60,203 nt of DNA from an uncultured Planctomycetaceae bacterium (GTDB lineage: Bacteria > Planctomycetota > Planctomycetia > Planctomycetales > Planctomycetaceae). A program made the translations under genes and the position numbers. This document shows, in pieces, positions 47,677-57,600 of the stretch (positions within the stretch are counted from its first letter, which is position 1; the number at the start of each line of letters is the position of its first letter). The notes below the pieces were generated by a model, which worked only from the letters and a program-made list of their open reading frames with translations, was not told the origin of the DNA and did not search any database. Location of the stretch: the NCBI GenBank assembly GCA_903858815.1, contig CAIOKE010000138.1, positions 1-60,203 of the forward strand, in the 5' to 3' direction.

Positions 47677-48390
47677 ATGACACCAACTCACATGCACACC
47701 GATCACACCAGACAACTGGTCGTCGCCATCACGGGGGCCAGCGGAGCCCTCTATGCCGTCAGACTGCTGCAGGTGCTGCTGGAAGCTCGCTCCACCGTGC
47801 ACCTCGTCGTCAGCAGCGCCGCACGACAGGTGTTCGATCAGGAACTTGACATCGCACTCCCCAACGTCTCAGCTCCCGCCAGCGCATGGCCCGAACTGAT
47901 CCAGCAGATCACCAGCAACTCACCCAATTCCCCGTGGCACTTCCGGCCACTCCACACCACAACCACAACCACACCCACAACCGGTACCCTGATTCAGTAC
48001 GGCACCGCAGATTACTCCAGCCCCGTGGCCAGCGGCTCCAGCCTCACCGATGGCATGATCATCTGCCCCTGCTCCATGGGCACACTCTCCTCCATCGCCG
48101 CCGGTAACTCGTCCAACCTCATCCAGCGCGCCGCCGATGTCCACCTCAAAGAACGACGCCCACTGATCCTCGTTCCTCGCGAAACACCGCTGGGATTGAT
48201 CCAGCTGGAAAATATGGTGCGAGTCAGCCGGGCAGGAGCCACAGTGATGCCCGCTATGCCCGGGCTCTACCAAAAACCCGCCAGCATCGGTGACCTCATC
48301 GACTTCATCGTCGCCCGCATCTGCGATCACCTCCGAATCCCACACACACTCACTCACCGCTGGGGCAGTCCGCACACAACAGAAACCTGA
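47677..48390 (+). CDS. ubiX: Flavin prenyltransferase UbiX
   Basis: 237 residues. Transfers a dimethylallyl unit to FMN to make prenyl-FMN, the cofactor of UbiD-type decarboxylases. VVAITGASGALYAVRLLQ (FMN-binding), ICPCSMGTLSSIAAGNSSN, RAADVHLKERRPLILVPRET and PAMPGLYQKPASI are all present. A Thr-rich insert near 95-105 (TTTTTTPTTG) is unusual. No ubiD in the window. Follows DUF454 by 4 bp. Confidence 0.95.
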   Translation: MTPTHMHTDHTRQLVVAITGASGALYAVRLLQVLLEARSTVHLVVSSAARQVFDQELDIALPNVSAPASAWPELIQQITSNSPNSPWHFRPLHTTTTTTPTTGTLIQYGTADYSSPVASGSSLTDGMIICPCSMGTLSSIAAGNSSNLIQRAADVHLKERRPLILVPRETPLGLIQLENMVRVSRAGATVMPAMPGLYQKPASIGDLIDFIVARICDHLRIPHTLTHRWGSPHTTET

Positions 48391-48393
48391 TAC

Positions 48394-48435
48394 ACCCCAC
48401 ACCCCACACCCCACACCCGAAACCCGAAACCCCAC
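48394..48435 (+). repeat. Heptad tandem array (ACCCCAC / ACCCGAA)
   Basis: Six units: ACCCCAC three times, ACCCGAA twice, ACCCCAC once, in the 62-bp gap between ubiX and the DUF4345 gene. Confidence 0.88.
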
Positions 48436-48452
48436 CCACCCGGAACCTCCCC

Positions 48453-48851
48453 ATGTCCGTCAACCTGCTCGTTCGCATCTTCCTCACTGCCGTCGGCGCC
48501 CTCTATGCCTATCTCGCATGGTGGTGCTCCGTCTCTCCCGCCGAAACCTCGCAACTGGTCGGCTTCCAACTCGTCGGAGGCTCCGGAAGATCCGAATTCC
48601 TCACCGTCTACGGCGGACTCGAAGCCGGCATGGCCGCCATCTTCCTCCTCCCACTGCTCAAACCCGCACTGCAGCACTCCGCACTGCTCAACTGCACCCT
48701 CATTCACCTCGGACTCGTCGCCTTCCGCACCGCCGGCTTCCTGCTGTTCACAGAAATCCAACCCATGACCATCAAACTGGCCGCCGGCGAATGGGCCATC
48801 CTCATCATCTGCCTCCTCCTGCTCTGGAAATCCCCCAAATCCCGCCGCTGA
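48453..48851 (+). CDS. DUF4345-type small membrane protein
   Basis: 132 residues, four hydrophobic segments: LLVRIFLTAVGALYAYLAW, FLTVYGGLEAGMAAIFLL, LLNCTLIHLGLVAFRTAGFL and EWAILIICLLLLW. The YGGLEAG plus four-helix layout fits the DUF4345 family. Function unknown. Ends convergently with the sialidase; the gap is an 8-bp array. Confidence 0.75.
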   Translation: MSVNLLVRIFLTAVGALYAYLAWWCSVSPAETSQLVGFQLVGGSGRSEFLTVYGGLEAGMAAIFLLPLLKPALQHSALLNCTLIHLGLVAFRTAGFLLFTEIQPMTIKLAAGEWAILIICLLLLWKSPKSRR

Positions 48852-48860
48852 AATCTCCCC

Positions 48861-48928
48861 CTCACTCCCTCACTCCCTCACTCCCTCACTCCCTCACTCC
48901 CTCACTCCCTCACTCCCTCACTCCCTCA
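48861..48928. repeat. 8-bp tandem array (CTCACTCC) that enters the sialidase stop
   Basis: About 8.5 perfect copies of CTCACTCC. The last copies lie inside the minus-strand sialidase gene, whose final codons and stop are made of array sequence. Confidence 0.95.
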
Positions 48929-50712
48929 AGGACCCAGTCCAGCGGAAACCTGGCGAACACCAGTCCCCGGGCCTCAGTACTTTCATACAGGATGCCCAGC
49001 TGTCCGTCCGACAGCACGGTCAGGCTGGAATACTGGGCTCCTTCGGGGTCCAGCACCTGCCCTCGACTCCAGCTTTGTCCATCATCGCGGCTGGTGCGTA
49101 CCGTCAGCATTCTGCGCTGCTGCGAATCGGCGGGATTAGAGAACACCAGCAGTCCCTGAGGATGACGAATCAGACTGGCCATGCAGGTGGGGTCGGGCAG
49201 CCGCAGCCACGATGCACTCCAGCGTCCCTGCAGAATGTCGGCCACTGGTTTCCCGTCACCGCCACTCGTTCGCCGCCACTGCGCCCACGCTCGCTCACCG
49301 GATCGCGATTCATTGCGCATCGACAACAGCAGTCCGCCATCCGACAACTCGGCAATGGCCGCTTCACTGGTGGGCACGCCGTCCGGAATGGCTGCCGGCG
49401 AGATGCGCCATGTGCGGCCTCCGTCACGACTGGCGATGAAACACGAATAGGGCCTGCCAGCCGGAACTTTCGCGGCAGGATCACCCACTGTCACCTTGTA
49501 CTGGGCCGGAAAGACAAGTGTTCCGTCCTGCAGCTGAATGCCGTTTCCCGGTCCGTTGAAACATAATCTCCATGCCGGATCCTTCACCTGCGGCGTCAGA
49601 CTGACCGGCCGGGACCACGTGACCCCGTCGTCGTCACTGCGTACCAGCATTAACTGTCCCGTTTCGTCGGGTGTCAGTCCCGGCCCACTACCATTCCATG
49701 CCCGCGGGCCCTGCGACCATAATGCGACGACAAACAGACTGCCTGTCCGCTGATCGGCCAGCACCGCCGGGTCACCAACACCATTTCCCTGTGATCCGGG
49801 CACTGAGGAGTCGAAGTCCATGATCCGCTGCACTGGACTCCACGTCGCTCCCTGATCCGTGGAACGCTGCAGACCCACATCAATGTCCGCCGGCAAATCG
49901 CCACTTCCTGTGTGCCGCAGGTCATACACCGCAATCAGTGTGCCTCGCGCTGATGTGGCCAGTCCCGGGATCCGGTAGGTGTGCACTCCGTTCGCCCCCT
50001 GAGTCTGCAACGTCGTGCGGAACAACCGCGGATCACGAAGCCGCTGCAGAGGCTGCGGCTGACGGTCGTCAGGCAGAACTTTGACCTGCTTCCAGCGGCC
50101 TGCCAGCCAGTCAACTGACTGCCGACATTCAGCGTCCGTCAGGGCACGTGGGTAGATCAGCAATTCTGCGACGTCACACTGCAAACCCTCCTGCTGAGCC
50201 ACGTTGGCGCCGACGATCAAGCCTCCCAGCGGACTGGTACCAGCAGGAAACACAAAGGCCCGAGCCTGCCAGTCACCCTGCCCAGCCTCTGCCGCAACAC
50301 GCACGGATTGGGCAAACCCCGTCCGCTGCCATCTTAATGGCAGACTGCCCGCTCTTGTGCTGCCATCCAGCAGGACTCCGCCGGAATCCCGAGGCAGCCT
50401 TGCCAGCACCAGCACGGTCCGCGGACCTCGCAGCGTTCCCCAGCTGCCGACAGCCTGCCACAGCGCGTCGCGGCCGTTGAACCTGACGATCGACCGATCG
50501 CCGTCTGCCGTAGATACCAGCAGATGCTGAGGACGACCGGTGATCCGAGTCAACGAGCGTTCCGGATGCTGGCCCGCCGATGAATGCCAGGCTGAAACAG
50601 CCGCCTGCTCAGCTTTTAATCCTGCAGGCTGATACCAGGCATAGGGCACCCCAGCCGGTGGCTGCTGAGCACTTGCGACAGAGGTCAGCAACAGGCAGAG
50701 AAAAAATCGCAT
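48910..50712 (-). CDS. Secreted exo-alpha-sialidase-like protein
   Basis: 600 residues from the ATG at 50712, which starts a Sec signal (MRFFLCLLLTSVASAQ); the frame extends to 51066 without support. An N-terminal LamG/concanavalin-like domain (about 30-210) precedes a six-bladed sialidase propeller starting THTYRIPGLATSARGTLIAV, with the RIP catalytic-Arg motif and four Asp boxes (STDQGATW, SDDDGVTW, SRDGGRTW, SRDDGQSW). Expected to remove terminal sialic acids from glycans outside the cytoplasm; many planctomycete members may act on other sugars. The C-terminus GVRE-stop is encoded by the neighbouring 8-bp array. Confidence 0.85.
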   Translation of the reverse strand: MRFFLCLLLTSVASAQQPPAGVPYAWYQPAGLKAEQAAVSAWHSSAGQHPERSLTRITGRPQHLLVSTADGDRSIVRFNGRDALWQAVGSWGTLRGPRTVLVLARLPRDSGGVLLDGSTRAGSLPLRWQRTGFAQSVRVAAEAGQGDWQARAFVFPAGTSPLGGLIVGANVAQQEGLQCDVAELLIYPRALTDAECRQSVDWLAGRWKQVKVLPDDRQPQPLQRLRDPRLFRTTLQTQGANGVHTYRIPGLATSARGTLIAVYDLRHTGSGDLPADIDVGLQRSTDQGATWSPVQRIMDFDSSVPGSQGNGVGDPAVLADQRTGSLFVVALWSQGPRAWNGSGPGLTPDETGQLMLVRSDDDGVTWSRPVSLTPQVKDPAWRLCFNGPGNGIQLQDGTLVFPAQYKVTVGDPAAKVPAGRPYSCFIASRDGGRTWRISPAAIPDGVPTSEAAIAELSDGGLLLSMRNESRSGERAWAQWRRTSGGDGKPVADILQGRWSASWLRLPDPTCMASLIRHPQGLLVFSNPADSQQRRMLTVRTSRDDGQSWSRGQVLDPEGAQYSSLTVLSDGQLGILYESTEARGLVFARFPLDWVLEGVRE

Positions 50713-50869
50713 GAGAATTCCGCAGGCAGAGTCATGAAGGAAAGAATCTTCAGCAATCGCTGTCCCGCAGTGTAACCGTCCCTGGTTCAGATGGGAAATT
50801 TGGTCGAATGCCCGACTGGAATTCCTTTGTGCTTCAGCGTATCCCTGCTTGTACCGGCACCGGTCGTGC

Positions 50870-51889
50870 TCAGACAATTCGTGTATCACACCGGGACTCG
50901 GCTGCCGGCTGACTGATCGTGGCGCCGCAATTCCGCGGGGCCGATGTGCTGACCAGTAATTCGCCAGCCCGGTCCAGCTCGGCGATCTGTGTTTCAATCC
51001 GGGATGCGTGAGCCGACGACTCGGCGGGGATCCCGATGCCTGGTCCCCACGAGGATTGCGCGGCACCCGTCACACCCCGTTGACGCAGAGCAGCCACCAG
51101 CTGCCGAATTCGCTGATCCGCGAAGACATGTCCCTGGCGCCCGGCATAAAACTGTCCGGCCGCATCACCGTACTGCTGCAACGCAGCTGCAAACTCCTGA
51201 AATCGTCCGTGTTCAATTGCTGGCTGCAGTTGGCGAGAAATGATATCCGCCAGCTGCTGAACATGGGGCGCTGTCATCCGCGGTCGTGTTCCGAACCACG
51301 CCGATTCGGCGGCCCCCGAAAGCCCCTGCGTGGCCCGTGGCCGCACCAGCACAATCCTCCAGCCATCCGGCAGAGCCAGTCGACAGACACGCTCGGCACC
51401 AGCCACACCGGCTCCGTAGTCGACCAGAAACCCACCACGGTCAAACCCCCATGTGCCGATCGCCGATCGCTCCGCTCGACCCGCCGCCACCGCCAGCTCA
51501 AGAGGACTCTGGTGCGTTTGTTGTCGGCACATCCAGCGGCAGGCGGCTGCTATTCCAAGATCCAGCTGAGTACCTGCACCCAACCCGGTATGAAACGGAA
51601 CTTCGGCCGACAGTTGCACGTGTAAGCACGGCAGGTCCGGCATGACCGCTCGCAGTCGCCCCAGCAGCTTTCTCACTCGCTGGGCGGCCTGATCAGTTCC
51701 CAGCACCACGTCATCAGATGGAACGAGTGCGGCAGGCGACGTTGCTTGAGGCTGCAGCTGAACGTGCCAGCCCGGCCGTTCCAGCATCAGACCGACTCCG
51801 CCGAAAATCCAGCCGGACGACTCGTCCCCCAGAATCAGACCGAAGTGCAGCCGCGAACCTGTTTGAATCCGAATTGTTGGGCTCGTCAT
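50870..51889 (-). CDS. Beta-ribofuranosylaminobenzene 5'-phosphate synthase
   Basis: 339 residues from the ATG at 51889. Beta-RFAP synthase makes the first committed intermediate of tetrahydromethanopterin from p-aminobenzoate-type precursors; the family belongs to the GHMP kinase fold. IRIQTGSRLHFGLIL at the N-terminus and the glycine-rich VPFHTGLGAGTQLDLGIA (98-115) are diagnostic, with ERSAIGTWGFDRGGFLVDYG and QSSWGPGIG downstream. Planctomycetes are known to carry such archaeal-like C1 genes. It overlaps the DUF447 gene by 4 bp. Confidence 0.9.
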   Translation of the reverse strand: MTSPTIRIQTGSRLHFGLILGDESSGWIFGGVGLMLERPGWHVQLQPQATSPAALVPSDDVVLGTDQAAQRVRKLLGRLRAVMPDLPCLHVQLSAEVPFHTGLGAGTQLDLGIAAACRWMCRQQTHQSPLELAVAAGRAERSAIGTWGFDRGGFLVDYGAGVAGAERVCRLALPDGWRIVLVRPRATQGLSGAAESAWFGTRPRMTAPHVQQLADIISRQLQPAIEHGRFQEFAAALQQYGDAAGQFYAGRQGHVFADQRIRQLVAALRQRGVTGAAQSSWGPGIGIPAESSAHASRIETQIAELDRAGELLVSTSAPRNCGATISQPAAESRCDTRIV

Positions 51890-52458
51890 ACGCTCGGCTC
51901 CTGTCGCGCATGAATGTAGTCCAGCAGCAGCTGCCACGCCTGCAGCTCACGTTCCCCGGCCGTTTTCTGGATGGCGGGTTCCAGCAGTTCCAGATGCAGA
52001 CGAACCTGCTGAGCCGGCAGCAGATGCAGTCGCGTCGCAAGGATGGCGGCCTCCAGCACCGCATGCCGCGCTCGATTGAAACCGGAAAACGGACGTCTGT
52101 CCAGACGATGCACCACCGTTGCCTCCATCCGCGACCGAGGCTCGGAATCGTCCACGGACTGAATCGTGAATTCGAACACGCGGCAGCAATCCTGCAGCGT
52201 CTGGCCGGGAACGGTGACGGCCGGTTCAGTTGCCACGGATTCTGTCAGTGTCCCGGAAATAATGCGAGCAATCAGCAGGACGTCGTCGGTCACGTGGAAT
52301 ACACCACAACGAGTGGCCATCAGATTGTTGAAGGTCGTCGAGGGCTGAAAAGGACGCAGGGTCAGACGCTGAAAGTCGCCGTGCACAATCGGCCCCATCG
52401 GGGCGACGTTCAGTCGACCAGTAGCGTCCAGAGAAGTCACGATACCTTCAATGATCAT
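51886..52458 (-). CDS. DUF447 family protein (H4MPT-linked)
   Basis: 190 residues. Starts MIIEGIVTSLDATGRLNVAP, typical of DUF447, followed by a split-barrel flavin-like fold pattern (MATRCGVFHVTDDVLLIARI) and a helical C-terminus. DUF447 genes occur in tetrahydromethanopterin gene sets of archaea and C1-using bacteria; function unassigned. The 4-bp overlap with the beta-RFAP synthase supports a shared pathway. Its start faces the sigma-54 activator across 453 bp. Confidence 0.87.
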   Translation of the reverse strand: MIIEGIVTSLDATGRLNVAPMGPIVHGDFQRLTLRPFQPSTTFNNLMATRCGVFHVTDDVLLIARIISGTLTESVATEPAVTVPGQTLQDCCRVFEFTIQSVDDSEPRSRMEATVVHRLDRRPFSGFNRARHAVLEAAILATRLHLLPAQQVRLHLELLEPAIQKTAGERELQAWQLLLDYIHARQEPSV

Positions 52459-52765
52459 GGGAACGACAGCTGTTCTGCGCAGGTCGGGATGTCAATCCCG
52501 ATAGTTTCCCTGTTGACCGACAGGTTGGCAAGCGAACTTCGAATGCTGACCGAATGCAGCGAAACAACAGTCAATTACCGTTGCAATTGCGGCAACAAAG
52601 CATCACGACCTGTGAGCATCTGAAACAACGTGTGGTTTTCCCGGGTACATCGGGGGCAACAAATGATGCCATCAGGAAACCACGCGTTGCCGCAGGGCAA
52701 CACTCATTTGAGCAGACTTCGAAAAAAACCGGTGAATTCCGCACAAGAACAGATTTTCAGCGTTC

Positions 52766-52780
52766 TGGCACTGATTCTGC
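52766..52780 (+). promoter_or_regulatory. Candidate sigma-54 (-24/-12) promoter
   Basis: TGGCAC-N5-CTGC: the -24 GG and -12 GC have exact consensus spacing and only one base of the TTGC box differs. It points at the sigma-54 activator gene 130 bp downstream, so it may be autoregulatory. A transcript would start near 52792. Confidence 0.55.
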
Positions 52781-52867
52781 ATTAAAGGTCCTCGGCTGCA
52801 GGTTTCCTCGGAAATCTCAGCCGGAAACACCACGTGAATTCCATGTTTCGGCAATGTCTTCCGCAGG

Positions 52868-52910
52868 CCGTCCCCCGAACGCATCCACAGCTGATGCGTT
52901 CGGGGGACGG
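52868..52910 (+). promoter_or_regulatory. 18-bp perfect inverted repeat before the activator start codon
   Basis: Left arm 52868-52885 (CCGTCCCCCGAACGCATC), loop CACAGCT, right arm 52893-52910. It ends one base before ATG 52912. No T-run follows, so it is not a standard terminator. As RNA it would be a very stable 5'-UTR hairpin; as DNA it could be an operator. Confidence 0.8.
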
Positions 52911-52911
52911 A

Positions 52912-54600
52912 ATGGATTCCTCGCAGAAGTTTACAACAGCGGCCACCTTCCCCAAAGGGTCTGATATCGTGTCATTGGAAACAGCCTTAATCTGCAGTGG
53001 CTCACCGGGATTTCTCAGAAACCTTGGCAGCGCCCTGACCGGACAGTGTCGCCTGATGGAATGCTACTCCGTGGCCGAAGTGCCACGACTGGCCATGGCT
53101 CAGGATGCTCGCTACGTTGTGATTGACAGCCGAGGTGCCACGCCGCAGCAGCTGGCTCGCACCTTTGCCCTGATCACTCAGTGTTATGCTCCGCGAGTTG
53201 TGTTGGCGACAACTCCCGGGCAGCTCAGCCCCGTCAGCATCCCCCTGGAGGTGCTGGATCGCGTCGAGGTTGTGGAACTGCTGGGTGAAGAAGATTATCG
53301 CGAACTGGCCTCACGAATTCTTGAATCGCAGGCTGGCACTGTGATCGCCCCCAATCCAAAGCTGGCCGCGGCTGCTGTAAGCGAACCGGTGGCGGCTGCC
53401 GCCACCAGTCCGGGGGCTGTCGGCCACCCGTGGTCCGCCACCGTGCGTACACCAAACCCAATCATCGGCCACACACCGACAATTCCCACTGTCGCGTCAG
53501 TCCCCCCGGTGGTTCCACAGCCTGCCAGACCGTTTGCGGCAACCTCCCATGCGGGTTCTGGTGCCGTGCCACAGCGACCGGAAATGCTGCCGACCGCACC
53601 TGCCGGGGAACACAGTCAGTTCGCCGATCAGTTTCGCACTCGCACACCCGAACTGCGGCAGATGCTGCGACGGCTTGAAGTTGCAGCGCGCCATTCCGTC
53701 ACGATCCTGCTGATTGGTGAAACCGGCTCCGGTAAGACTCATCTCGCCAATCTGATCCATTCGATGTCACCGCGAGTGAACGAGCCTTTCCTGCATGTGG
53801 CCTGCGGTGCACTGCCAGGTGAACTGATTGAAAGCGAACTGTTCGGGCACGTCAAAGGTGCCTTCACCAGTGCTCACGCTGACAAAGACGGAAAATTCCT
53901 CGCCGCCGGTAACGGCACAATCCTGCTCGACGAAATTGATGTGCTGACTCCTGATCAGCAGGTGAAGCTGCTGCGAGTGATCGAGCAGGGAGAATTCGAA
54001 CCTGTGGGTTCGAATCGCACGCTGCGTGTGAAGGCGCGCATCATCGCAGCCAGCAACCTGCAGCTGCAGCCCCTCGTGGAACAGGGCCGTTTCCGACCGG
54101 ACCTGTACTATCGCCTCAATACTCTCAGCTTCCTGATTCCGCCACTGCGTAAACGCCTGCCGGATATTGAACCACTGGCCCGATATTTCGTGCACTATCA
54201 TGCCGGACAACTGGGAATTGATGTGCTTGACGTTGCGGAAGACTTTGTGGAAGCCCTGCTGCAGTATCCGTGGCCCGGTAATGTGCGTGAACTGGAAAAC
54301 GCCATTCGCAGCGCCGTGATTTACAGTCAGAGCGGGCGGATGACTGTCGAATGCCTGCCGACTCATATCCTCGCCGGCAAGGCTGGCCCGGCAAATGATC
54401 CCTCAGTGTCAGGGTTCTTTTCCGTCCGTCGCGGCGAGTCTCTGGAAAATCGGATGGAGCTGACTGAGAAGGAAATGATCGAGCAGGCCCTGCTGCGAAA
54501 CAACTTCAGTCGCACCAACACGGCTCGGAATCTTGGCATCAGCCGTGTCACGCTCTACAACAAGATGCGAAAATACGGCATGCTGCGAAAAAACGAATAA
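52912..54600 (+). CDS. Sigma-54-dependent transcriptional activator
   Basis: 562 residues from the ATG at 52912; upstream ATGs at 52834 and 52894 would place the hairpin inside the coding sequence, so 52912 is preferred. An N-terminal receiver-like region (about 20-130: ALICSGSPGFLRNLG, ARYVVIDSRGATPQQ) lacks a clear receiver phospho-Asp set. A Pro/Ala linker follows, then the AAA+ domain with Walker A GETGSGKT, GAFTSA loop, Walker B GTILLDEID and the Arg-finger region FRPDLYYRLN. The C-terminal Fis-type HTH is NFSRTNTARNLGISRVTLYN. It would remodel RNA polymerase-sigma-54 at target promoters. Seven bases separate its stop from that of the convergent kinase gene. Confidence 0.92.
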   Translation: MDSSQKFTTAATFPKGSDIVSLETALICSGSPGFLRNLGSALTGQCRLMECYSVAEVPRLAMAQDARYVVIDSRGATPQQLARTFALITQCYAPRVVLATTPGQLSPVSIPLEVLDRVEVVELLGEEDYRELASRILESQAGTVIAPNPKLAAAAVSEPVAAAATSPGAVGHPWSATVRTPNPIIGHTPTIPTVASVPPVVPQPARPFAATSHAGSGAVPQRPEMLPTAPAGEHSQFADQFRTRTPELRQMLRRLEVAARHSVTILLIGETGSGKTHLANLIHSMSPRVNEPFLHVACGALPGELIESELFGHVKGAFTSAHADKDGKFLAAGNGTILLDEIDVLTPDQQVKLLRVIEQGEFEPVGSNRTLRVKARIIAASNLQLQPLVEQGRFRPDLYYRLNTLSFLIPPLRKRLPDIEPLARYFVHYHAGQLGIDVLDVAEDFVEALLQYPWPGNVRELENAIRSAVIYSQSGRMTVECLPTHILAGKAGPANDPSVSGFFSVRRGESLENRMELTEKEMIEQALLRNNFSRTNTARNLGISRVTLYNKMRKYGMLRKNE

Positions 54601-54607
54601 ACACCGT

Positions 54608-57600
54608 TCAGGGTGCGAAATTCAGCAGGCTGCAGTGACCACGTTCGTCAGTAATCCAGACAGAGTTCCCGGTCGCATCAATCCGCAGGGAAAACAAATC
54701 GCGTTCCGGCAACTGCATCGTCAGAGTTGGCAGCAGGGTCTCAACATTCCACGCCTTCAGAACTCCACTGCGACTGATCCCCAGCAGAGTTTTTCCATCC
54801 GGAGAGACATCCAGATCAGCAAGGACATCTCCGGTGACCGGAATGGAACTGACGAGGCTGGCGTCCGAGCAGCGATAGATGCGAATACGGCGATCTGAGT
54901 GTGTGACGGCGAATGCCTGCTGTCGCGACAGGTAACTGATACCCGCCACCTCAGTTCGTAAATCTTCTGTTCTGAAAGCTTTGCCGTCGCGCACATCCCT
55001 GATGATGACAGTGGGGCTGTCAAGCTGAATCAGCCAGCGCCGGTCGTCTGTCAGTTGAAACTGGCCCTTGCCCGCCAGCGGTTCCTGCCAAAGATATCGA
55101 CCACTGGCTTCGTCCAACAGACCCCACTGATTGACTGCAGGGGTCCCGGAAGACTCAGATTCAATCATCAGCAACCAGCGACCGCCGCCGATGTCGCCCG
55201 CGACACCTCGTACGATATCACCTTCCTCGGATTGCCACACGCTTCGCACCACGCCGGTTCGCAGATCGCGTTCCGACAACTGCATGCGTTTCATATCGGG
55301 ACTGGGTGTCAGCCACGCGATTCGACCACCATCCTTGCTGCAGCACACACATTCATCCGGAAATGGAATCTGCAGACTGCGAGGCAGCTGACTGTCCATG
55401 ATTGTGAACTGCTGCCCATTCATCCGCCCCAGTTGAAACTTCTCTCCATCTGAATCACGCGTCGTCAGCAGGACCTCCGCAGGACCCCAGCCAATACACT
55501 CGTAAACATCGTCCGCCACATGCTGCAGCGGCCGCAGCACCGACAAACGCGTCGCGCAGATACAACCATCATTGCCCACTGAGTAAAGACTCTGCCCATC
55601 CTTCGAATACGCCAGTGACGCAACTGTCCCAGAGTGCACCTTCCAGCGACGTTCTTCCGAAAACGCACTGTTGTCCACCAGCGTCTGAGCTGGCAGCGTC
55701 AGGACGACCTGACGCCCGTGAACGGCCACCTCCGTTGGCATCAGAAAGGCCGTTGAACTGTCGATTCCCGTCAGATCGGCTGGAAACAAACGATAGGATC
55801 GCGGATCGCCGGCTCCCGGAAAATCGTCAGAGAACTCCAGTGTCAGCTGCCGAATACCGGGCGGAATCTGATTCCCGGTCAGGGTCGGAACAATCGATGT
55901 GACATGGGGCTGCAGATTCGGCAGCAACGACGTGTCACGAGCCGACTGAAACTGAACTCCGGTCAGGAATTCAGTCAAATGCAGTTGGAATCCCGGCTCA
56001 TTCACACGCGACGTAGTCATCGTCCCAATGGTGCCATCGGCCAGTGCGACAGCCAGCGAGGCACCGTCTGGCGCAAACGCCACTGCGGTGACCGTATCAG
56101 AGAACTGTCGCGAGACAACTGCGGCGTTGGCCGAGTCCAGCTGCAGAATTCGCACACCAGCCCCCTGTTCGGCAGCCGCCAGTAAACGACCGTCCGGAGA
56201 AAAACTGACCGCCGCCAGATTGAAGTAACGCCCCAGCCATGCAGACCCCGACTGGATCTCCTGACGAGACACCGGGGCAGCAGACGACCCCGGAAATCTG
56301 CCCAGCAGCAGCGTACTGCGTTCGCCACCGATCGCCAGACGCCCCGTCGCAGACGCCGTCAGACACTCCAGATCCACCGTACTGGGAATCGTCTCCCCAG
56401 CTGTAAAACGATCCGTCTCCCAGAATCGGACGTTGCGCTCATTCCCGCAGGTGGCCAGGATGCGACCGTCCGGGGACCACGCTCCCTGCCACACCTGCGC
56501 TTTGTGAGCCTGGAACTGATGCTGCACAGTAAACCCGGATGTCTCACGAATTCCCACGGTGCCATCATCGCCGAAGACTGCCAGACGGTTTCCATCCGGC
56601 GATAAACTCAGCCCGTTCAACTCGCCCTGTCCACAAGCAATCCGCTGCAGCAGCCGACCTGACTGGCAGTCCACAATCAGCAGTTCACCAGCGTCACCAC
56701 AGGTGGCCAGCTTGCGACCTCCGTCGATCAGACAGCAGTAGTACAGCGACTGCGACACCTGCTGCAGCTGCTCGACCGTTGCCGATGACAGACGTGTCAG
56801 CAGACGATACTCAAGGCTGTCCAGCTCCTGCGGACTGGCTGTTTCACGTTGACGCTGCAGAGCCGACACTGCAGTCGCCGAATCCCCGTCATCGATGGCC
56901 AGCGAGGCCAGCAGCAGGTCGGCACAGTAATTGCGAATCTTCAGCCGCGCCTCGGATGTTTGAGCACGCTGACGCTGCAGGTTGGCCATCAGTATTCCCA
57001 CGCTCAGCGTCAGAAAGACGGACAGTACGGCAAACACCAGCCCCCGATTCCGCAGGACCTGCCGCCGCAGACGGTAGGCCCACGAATCCGGTCGCGCAAG
57101 AATGGGCTGGTCCTGCAGGTGACACTGCACATCCGTCAGCAGCTCGGCCACACTCTGATAACGGCGATCACGTTCACGAGCCATCGCCTTCAGTATGATT
57201 GCATCCAGATCGCCCCGCAGACGGCGTGACAACACTCGAACAGCGTCAGCGGCTGTCCCCGCGTCGGACGACAGTGTCTGCAGGACTCGCTGAGATGGCA
57301 GCAGCGGCTCAGATTCAAGGATCGACTGCAGCAGCGACACTCGCGACATCTGCACGCCTTGAGCTGCAGACGCATGCGGTTCAGTCCCCGTCAACAGCTC
57401 ATACAGCACAACACCAAGCGAGTACACATCCGTTCGAGTATCAACCGACTGGATACCATGCAGCTGCTCAGGGCTCATGTACTGCGGAGTCCCCGGCAGG
57501 AATCCGGCGCGAGTCTTTCGAGACGGCGTGCGTTCCCCGTCCCGAGCGTCGTTCAGAACCTTGGCCACACCAAAGTCAATCACCTTCACAACAGGTCCGG

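Larger units (their letters stand above)
52459..52911. other. Divergent regulatory region of the sigma-54 activator
   Basis: 453 bp between divergent DUF447 and activator genes. Contains a sigma-54-like promoter (52766-52780) and an 18-bp hairpin (52868-52910). An open frame at 52554-52964 on the plus strand has no recognisable product. Confidence 0.6.

Noticed and set aside
52554-52964. 136-codon frame upstream of the sigma-54 activator
   Set aside because: No motif, runs through the promoter and hairpin and overlaps the activator start in another frame.
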